A stretch of DNA of 64,000 nucleotides from an uncultured Mediterraneibacter sp. (GTDB lineage: Bacteria > Bacillota > Clostridia > Lachnospirales > Lachnospiraceae), in the NCBI GenBank assembly GCA_934309345.1, contig CAKRDD010000011.1, forward strand, positions 1 to 64,000, read 5' to 3'. Shown here piece by piece: positions 60,589 to 64,000 of this stretch. The notes below the pieces were generated by a model, which was not told where the DNA came from, searched no databases, and saw only the letters and a list, made by a program, of their open reading frames with translations. The position numbers were made by a program, and so were the translations under genes. Each line of letters begins with the position of its first letter. Position 1 is the stretch's first letter.

Positions 60589-61908
60589 GTGAGAAAACGA
60601 ATTCAGAAAAGCATGATGTTTATACTGATTGCAATTTTAGTTCCGATATATCTGATCATGTCTGTTGTTGTGTATCAGCGGAACCTGAAGATCCTTGAGG
60701 GTGAGATCAAACAAGAAGCAGCGTATATCAAACGGGCAGTCGATCTGTCAGGAACAGAGTATCTTGCACAGCTGGATGATGTGGATCAGGGAACGCGAGT
60801 GACGCTGATCGCATCTACGGGAGATGTTCTGTATGATTCCAGAAATGATGGAAGTACGATGGAGAATCATAAGACCAGAGCCGAAGTACAGCAGGCTCTG
60901 AAGAATGGGACAGGCGAGAAGATCCGTATGTCAGATACCGTAAGCAAAGAATTGTATTATTATGCGGTTCTTCTGGATGATGGGAACGTTCTCCGTGTTT
61001 CAAAATCAATGGATAGTCTGATGTGGACTTCATTAAATATTTTGCCGGTGGTTATAGGGATTGGAATCATTGGACTTGTACTTGCCTGGTTTCTTGCAAA
61101 ATGGCAGACAAACAGACTGATGGAACCTGTAATTCATCTGGATTTGGAAAACCCATTGGATAATGTTGTATATGAGGAGATGACCCCGCTTTTGGAAGCT
61201 ATGGACAAGCAGAATAAAGAAAAAGAAGCTGTGGCCAATATGCGTAAAGAATTCTCTGCAAATGTATCCCATGAGCTGAAAACTCCGCTCACTTCGATTT
61301 CCGGATACGCAGAGATCATGATGAATGGACTCGTGCGTCCGGAGGATATTCCGAGATTTTCTGAGACAATTTATAAGGAGGCACGTCGGCTTTTGACATT
61401 GATTGAAGATATTATTAAAATATCAAAGCTAGATGATGAATCTGTTGAGCTTGAGAAAGAAGATGTAGATTTATTTGAACTGACGAGAGAAATTGTCAGT
61501 CGGCTTTCTCTTACAGCGGCTCAGCGGAATATTCATATGGAACTGACAGGAGAATCTGTGAAAATACATGGAATCCGTCAGATTCTGGATGAAATGATCT
61601 ATAACATTACAGAAAATGCTGTAAAGTATAATAAAGAAAATGGAAATGTAACCATTTGGGTAGGAAATACACTGGAAGGACCGAAAGTCCGCGTGAGTGA
61701 TACAGGGATTGGAATTCCAAAAGAACATCAGGATAGAATTTTTGAACGATTCTACAGAGTTGATAAGAGCCATTCGAAAGAACGGGGTGGAACAGGACTT
61801 GGACTGTCGATCGTGAAGCATGGAGCAATTCTGCATGGGGCGAAAGTTCAGGTGGATAGTGAGTACGGAAAAGGAACAAGAATGGAGATTATATTTCCTG
61901 AGAAATAA
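60589..61908 (+). CDS. phoR: Phosphate regulon sensor histidine kinase
   Basis: This 439-residue kinase uses a GTG start about ten bases after GGAGG. Two membrane helices (about 8-28 and 147-168) enclose an extracellular sensor region. The HisKA box is FSANVSHELKTPLTSISGYA, with catalytic boxes NITENAVKYNKENG (N), VSDTGIGIPKEHQDRIFERF (G1/F) and RGGTGLGLSIVKHGA (G2). It phosphorylates the regulator encoded just upstream. Confidence 0.93.
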   Translation: MRKRIQKSMMFILIAILVPIYLIMSVVVYQRNLKILEGEIKQEAAYIKRAVDLSGTEYLAQLDDVDQGTRVTLIASTGDVLYDSRNDGSTMENHKTRAEVQQALKNGTGEKIRMSDTVSKELYYYAVLLDDGNVLRVSKSMDSLMWTSLNILPVVIGIGIIGLVLAWFLAKWQTNRLMEPVIHLDLENPLDNVVYEEMTPLLEAMDKQNKEKEAVANMRKEFSANVSHELKTPLTSISGYAEIMMNGLVRPEDIPRFSETIYKEARRLLTLIEDIIKISKLDDESVELEKEDVDLFELTREIVSRLSLTAAQRNIHMELTGESVKIHGIRQILDEMIYNITENAVKYNKENGNVTIWVGNTLEGPKVRVSDTGIGIPKEHQDRIFERFYRVDKSHSKERGGTGLGLSIVKHGAILHGAKVQVDSEYGKGTRMEIIFPEK

Positions 61909-61922
61909 AATAGTGCTGTTTT

Positions 61923-61968
61923 ACGCAGGAGAAGAGGAAGAAAACCTTCCTTTTCTTCTGCGTTTTTG
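61923..61968 (+). terminator. Terminator after phoR
   Basis: ACGCAGGAGAAGAGGAAG pairs with CTTCCTTTTCTTCTGCGT, an almost perfect long stem followed by TTTTG, 15 bases after phoR. It closes the pst-pho operon. Confidence 0.7.
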
Positions 61969-62039
61969 CTTGAATCAAACAAGAGGTTGTGCTAGGATAG
62001 ATATAACAAGTGGAAAATATCCCCTGCGGCTGATTTTAC

Positions 62040-62181
62040 GTTACTGTTCACTCCTGTGTCAATCACTCCGCTGATTGACACGGAGGATGCGTGTTTTGAC
62101 TTGAATGCATCTCGCCCCATCGCCAAAGGCAATTTAAAATGGCGAGATGCGTTGCTGGTCGCACATCGTGTGAGCAGTAAC
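62040..62181. mobile_element. 142-bp non-autonomous mobile element (MITE-like) with 8-bp target duplication
   Basis: The ends GTTACTGTTCAC (62040-62051) and GTGAGCAGTAAC (62170-62181) are 12-bp inverted repeats with one G-U type mismatch. They are flanked by the direct repeat GATTTTAC on both sides (62032-62039 and 62182-62189), as expected for a target duplication. Inside are two perfect hairpins: GTGTCAATCA/TGATTGACAC (62056-62081, extended by CTCC/GGAG) and GCATCTCGCC/GGCGAGATGC (62107-62150). No coding capacity is present. The remnant at 42181 shares the ends and also has an 8-bp duplication. The element fills most of the 331-base gap between phoR and gntR. Confidence 0.75.
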
Positions 62182-62239
62182 GATTTTACAGAAGACAGCA
62201 GGAGATCTGTTTTACACGAAAGAGAAAGGGGCTACGCGT

Positions 62240-62623
62240 ATGCTGATAGAAGTTGATTTCAACAGTGATGAGGCGATTTACATTCAATTGTGTAACCAGA
62301 TCATTCTTGGTATTGCTATGTCAGATATTCAGGAAGGGGATTCACTCCCATCTGTCAGGCAGCTTGCGGATACGGTTGGAGTGAATATGCATACTGTGAA
62401 CAAAGCATATCATGTGTTGAAGCGGGAAGGATATATCAGTCTGGATAAACGCAGAGGTGCAGTGATCGCAGTTGATGTAGATAAACTTCAGCAGCTCGAA
62501 GCGATGAAAGAGCAGTTAAGGATCGTACTTGCGCGAGGGCGTTGCAAGAATATCTCACGGCAGGAGGTTCATGGGTTGGTAGATGAGATATTTGACGAGT
62601 ATGAGCTGCACGAGAACCGGTAG
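62240..62623 (+). CDS. GntR-family regulator (YtrA-like)
   Basis: This 127-residue protein starts near GAAAGGGG. The winged helix-turn-helix occupies residues 10-75: AIYIQLCNQIILGIAMSDIQ, LPSVRQLADTVGVNMHTVNK and AYHVLKREGYISL. A short dimerisation tail follows with no large ligand-binding domain, as in the YtrA subfamily. It directly precedes clpC, at the place where CtsR and McsAB stand in many Firmicutes, and might regulate it. The promoter side is occupied by the mobile element. Confidence 0.87.
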   Translation: MLIEVDFNSDEAIYIQLCNQIILGIAMSDIQEGDSLPSVRQLADTVGVNMHTVNKAYHVLKREGYISLDKRRGAVIAVDVDKLQQLEAMKEQLRIVLARGRCKNISRQEVHGLVDEIFDEYELHENR

Positions 62624-62655
62624 CAGAGAAGTAGAAAGACATAAGGGAGATATAT

Positions 62656-64000
62656 ATGCAGATTTCATATACAAAGTCGGCGCAGCATGCGCTTAAGTAT
62701 GCGGCTAGAGCTGCCAGAGAGATGAAGCATCCGTATATCGGAACAGAACATTTGCTTCTGGCATTGAGAGAAGAATATACAGGAGTGGCAGGACAGGTAC
62801 TTGCGAACAGTGGAGTAGAGTCGGAGAAGATCCTGAAGCTGATGGATGAGCTGATCACTCCGGCAGAAGAACATCCGGCAGCGAAAGGAAAGAGATTAGA
62901 AGAGAGTCCGAGACTCCAGTATCTGTTAGAGAACAGCGCGAAGGAGTGTAAAAGACTCCGTACAACGGAAATCGGAACAGAACATCTCCTTCTTGCGATG
63001 ATACGTGATGTGGATTGTGTGGCAGCAAAGATTCTGATCACATTGAATGTGAATCTTCAGAAATTATTCCAGAGCATTATGAATGCAGCAGGGATCGATC
63101 CGAAGATCTATCAGGAAGAACTTCAGGAGGATAATCGCGGAAGCGGTGCGATGATGGAGCAGTACTGTACGGATCTGACAGAACGTGCGGCAGAAGGAAA
63201 AATGGATCCGGTTGTGGGAAGAAACCAGGAAATTTACCGTCTGATGGAGATTTTAAGCCGCAGGACAAAGAATAATCCATGCCTAGTCGGTGAACCGGGA
63301 GTTGGTAAGACAGCAATTATTGAAGGTTTAGCACAGAGAATCGCATCCGGTGTGGTTCCGGAGAAGATGAAAGATAAGAAGATTTACAGTCTGGATCTTC
63401 CGGGACTGATTGCTGGTTCAAAGTACCGTGGTGAGTTTGAAGAGCGTATGAAAGGCCTGATCTCAGAAGTAGAGGCCTGTGGAAATGTGATTCTGTTCCT
63501 TGATGAGATCCATACGATGATCGGTGCCGGAGGCGCAGAAGGAGCGATTGATGCATCCAGCATTCTGAAACCTTCATTGGCGAGAGGTGAGATGCAGTTG
63601 ATCGGTGCAACTACGATTGCAGAATATCGGAAGTACATTGAGAAAGATGCAGCACTTGAGCGAAGATTCCAACCGGTGACGATTGAAGAGCCGACACAGG
63701 ATCAGTGTATTGAGATCTTAAAAGGTCTGAAAGAGAAATACGAAGCGCATCATAAAGTTGTGATCGAAGAACAGGCACTGGAGTCAGCAGTACAGCTGTC
63801 AGAGCGTTACATCACAGACCGGAATCTTCCGGATAAGGCGATTGATGTTTTAGATGAAGCATGCTCAAAGGTGAGTCTGAAGGGATATGAGGTTCCAGAG
63901 AATCTGAAGCAGTTAGAACAGGCAGTGAAAGAACTTGCTTCGCAGAAGGAAGAGAGCATTGAACGGGGAGATTTTGCAGAAGCGTCCCTGATTCAGAAAG
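62656..64000 (+). CDS. clpC: ATP-dependent Clp protease ATP-binding subunit ClpC (3' partial)
   Basis: The frame from the ATG behind AAGGGAG is open to the window end (448 codons visible). The N-domain has two Clp repeats (YTKSAQHALKYAARAAREMK and YIGTEHLLLALREE; then TTEIGTEHLLLAMIRDVD). The first AAA module has VVGRNQEIYRLMEILSRRTK, Walker A LVGEPGVGKTAIIEGL, Walker B VILFLDEIHTMIGAGGAEGA and the pore loop GSKYRGEFEERMK. A UVR-like middle region begins at the end (ERGDFAEASLIQK). It unfolds proteins for ClpP. The second AAA module lies beyond the window. Confidence 0.95.
   Translation, partial: MQISYTKSAQHALKYAARAAREMKHPYIGTEHLLLALREEYTGVAGQVLANSGVESEKILKLMDELITPAEEHPAAKGKRLEESPRLQYLLENSAKECKRLRTTEIGTEHLLLAMIRDVDCVAAKILITLNVNLQKLFQSIMNAAGIDPKIYQEELQEDNRGSGAMMEQYCTDLTERAAEGKMDPVVGRNQEIYRLMEILSRRTKNNPCLVGEPGVGKTAIIEGLAQRIASGVVPEKMKDKKIYSLDLPGLIAGSKYRGEFEERMKGLISEVEACGNVILFLDEIHTMIGAGGAEGAIDASSILKPSLARGEMQLIGATTIAEYRKYIEKDAALERRFQPVTIEEPTQDQCIEILKGLKEKYEAHHKVVIEEQALESAVQLSERYITDRNLPDKAIDVLDEACSKVSLKGYEVPENLKQLEQAVKELASQKEESIERGDFAEASLIQK

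Noticed and set aside
62436..63041. Minus-strand frame of 201 codons
   Set aside because: Opposite to gntR and clpC, both of which have unmistakable domains; it is an antisense shadow.

Overview
The window looks like the chromosome of a low-to-mid GC, Gram-positive gut anaerobe, most likely a member of the Lachnospiraceae. Supporting signs are the SPASM radical SAM, 2-hydroxyacyl-CoA dehydratase-type and GPH-symporter genes, the AGGAGG-type ribosome binding sites, the Bacillus-like Pho boxes, and the Era/PssA/Psd/ClpC gene versions. The genus cannot be fixed from the sequence alone. No rRNA, tRNA, CRISPR array, prophage or plasmid origin was seen.

Layout. Positions 1-3650 hold a compact same-strand cluster: the end of a SPASM radical SAM protein, a PNPOx-like flavin protein fused to a 2[4Fe-4S] ferredoxin, a zinc-type macrodomain, a class M sirtuin (SirTM) and a DUF1848 protein, followed by an IS3 transposase remnant. 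Positions 3765-5772 (minus strand) encode a stand-alone 2-hydroxyacyl-CoA dehydratase D-component and its ATPase activator, which is the double-cubane-cluster protein type of pair. An AAA/PD-(D/E)XK protein and a decayed cation exchanger follow.

Positions 8.5-41 kb form a large sugar and glycoside utilisation island. It has four GPH-type symporters (one split at a G9 tract), three AraC-type regulators, a five-gene sugar catabolic operon (class II aldolase, fucose-isomerase-like protein, FGGY kinase, zinc alcohol dehydrogenase, DUF4432 epimerase-like protein), one GH2, one domain-inverted GH3, two GH78 rhamnosidases, a tannase/feruloyl-esterase-family protein, a beta-lactamase-fold serine hydrolase, two alpha/beta hydrolases and an MBL-fold hydrolase. 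None of the glycosidases shows a signal peptide, so small acylated or rhamnosylated glycosides are probably imported by the symporters and dismantled in the cytoplasm. The island carries several gene fossils (a GH3 stub, a symporter fragment, unidentified C-terminal debris, an AraC remnant) and a repeated operator of about 50 bp at three places.

Positions 41.2-55 kb are mostly housekeeping and envelope genes: patatin, M16C peptidase, era, a PAP2-flippase-pssA-psd operon, an LCP lipoprotein, a bifunctional fucokinase/GDP-fucose pyrophosphorylase and a VanZ protein. Positions 55.4-61.9 kb are a complete phosphate regulon, pstSCAB-phoU-phoB-phoR, preceded by five 7-bp Pho-box-like repeats at an 11-bp period. 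The window ends with a GntR regulator and the start of clpC. Between phoR and gntR lies a 142-bp non-autonomous mobile element with terminal inverted repeats and an 8-bp target duplication. A 31-bp relative with its own 8-bp duplication lies at 42.2 kb.
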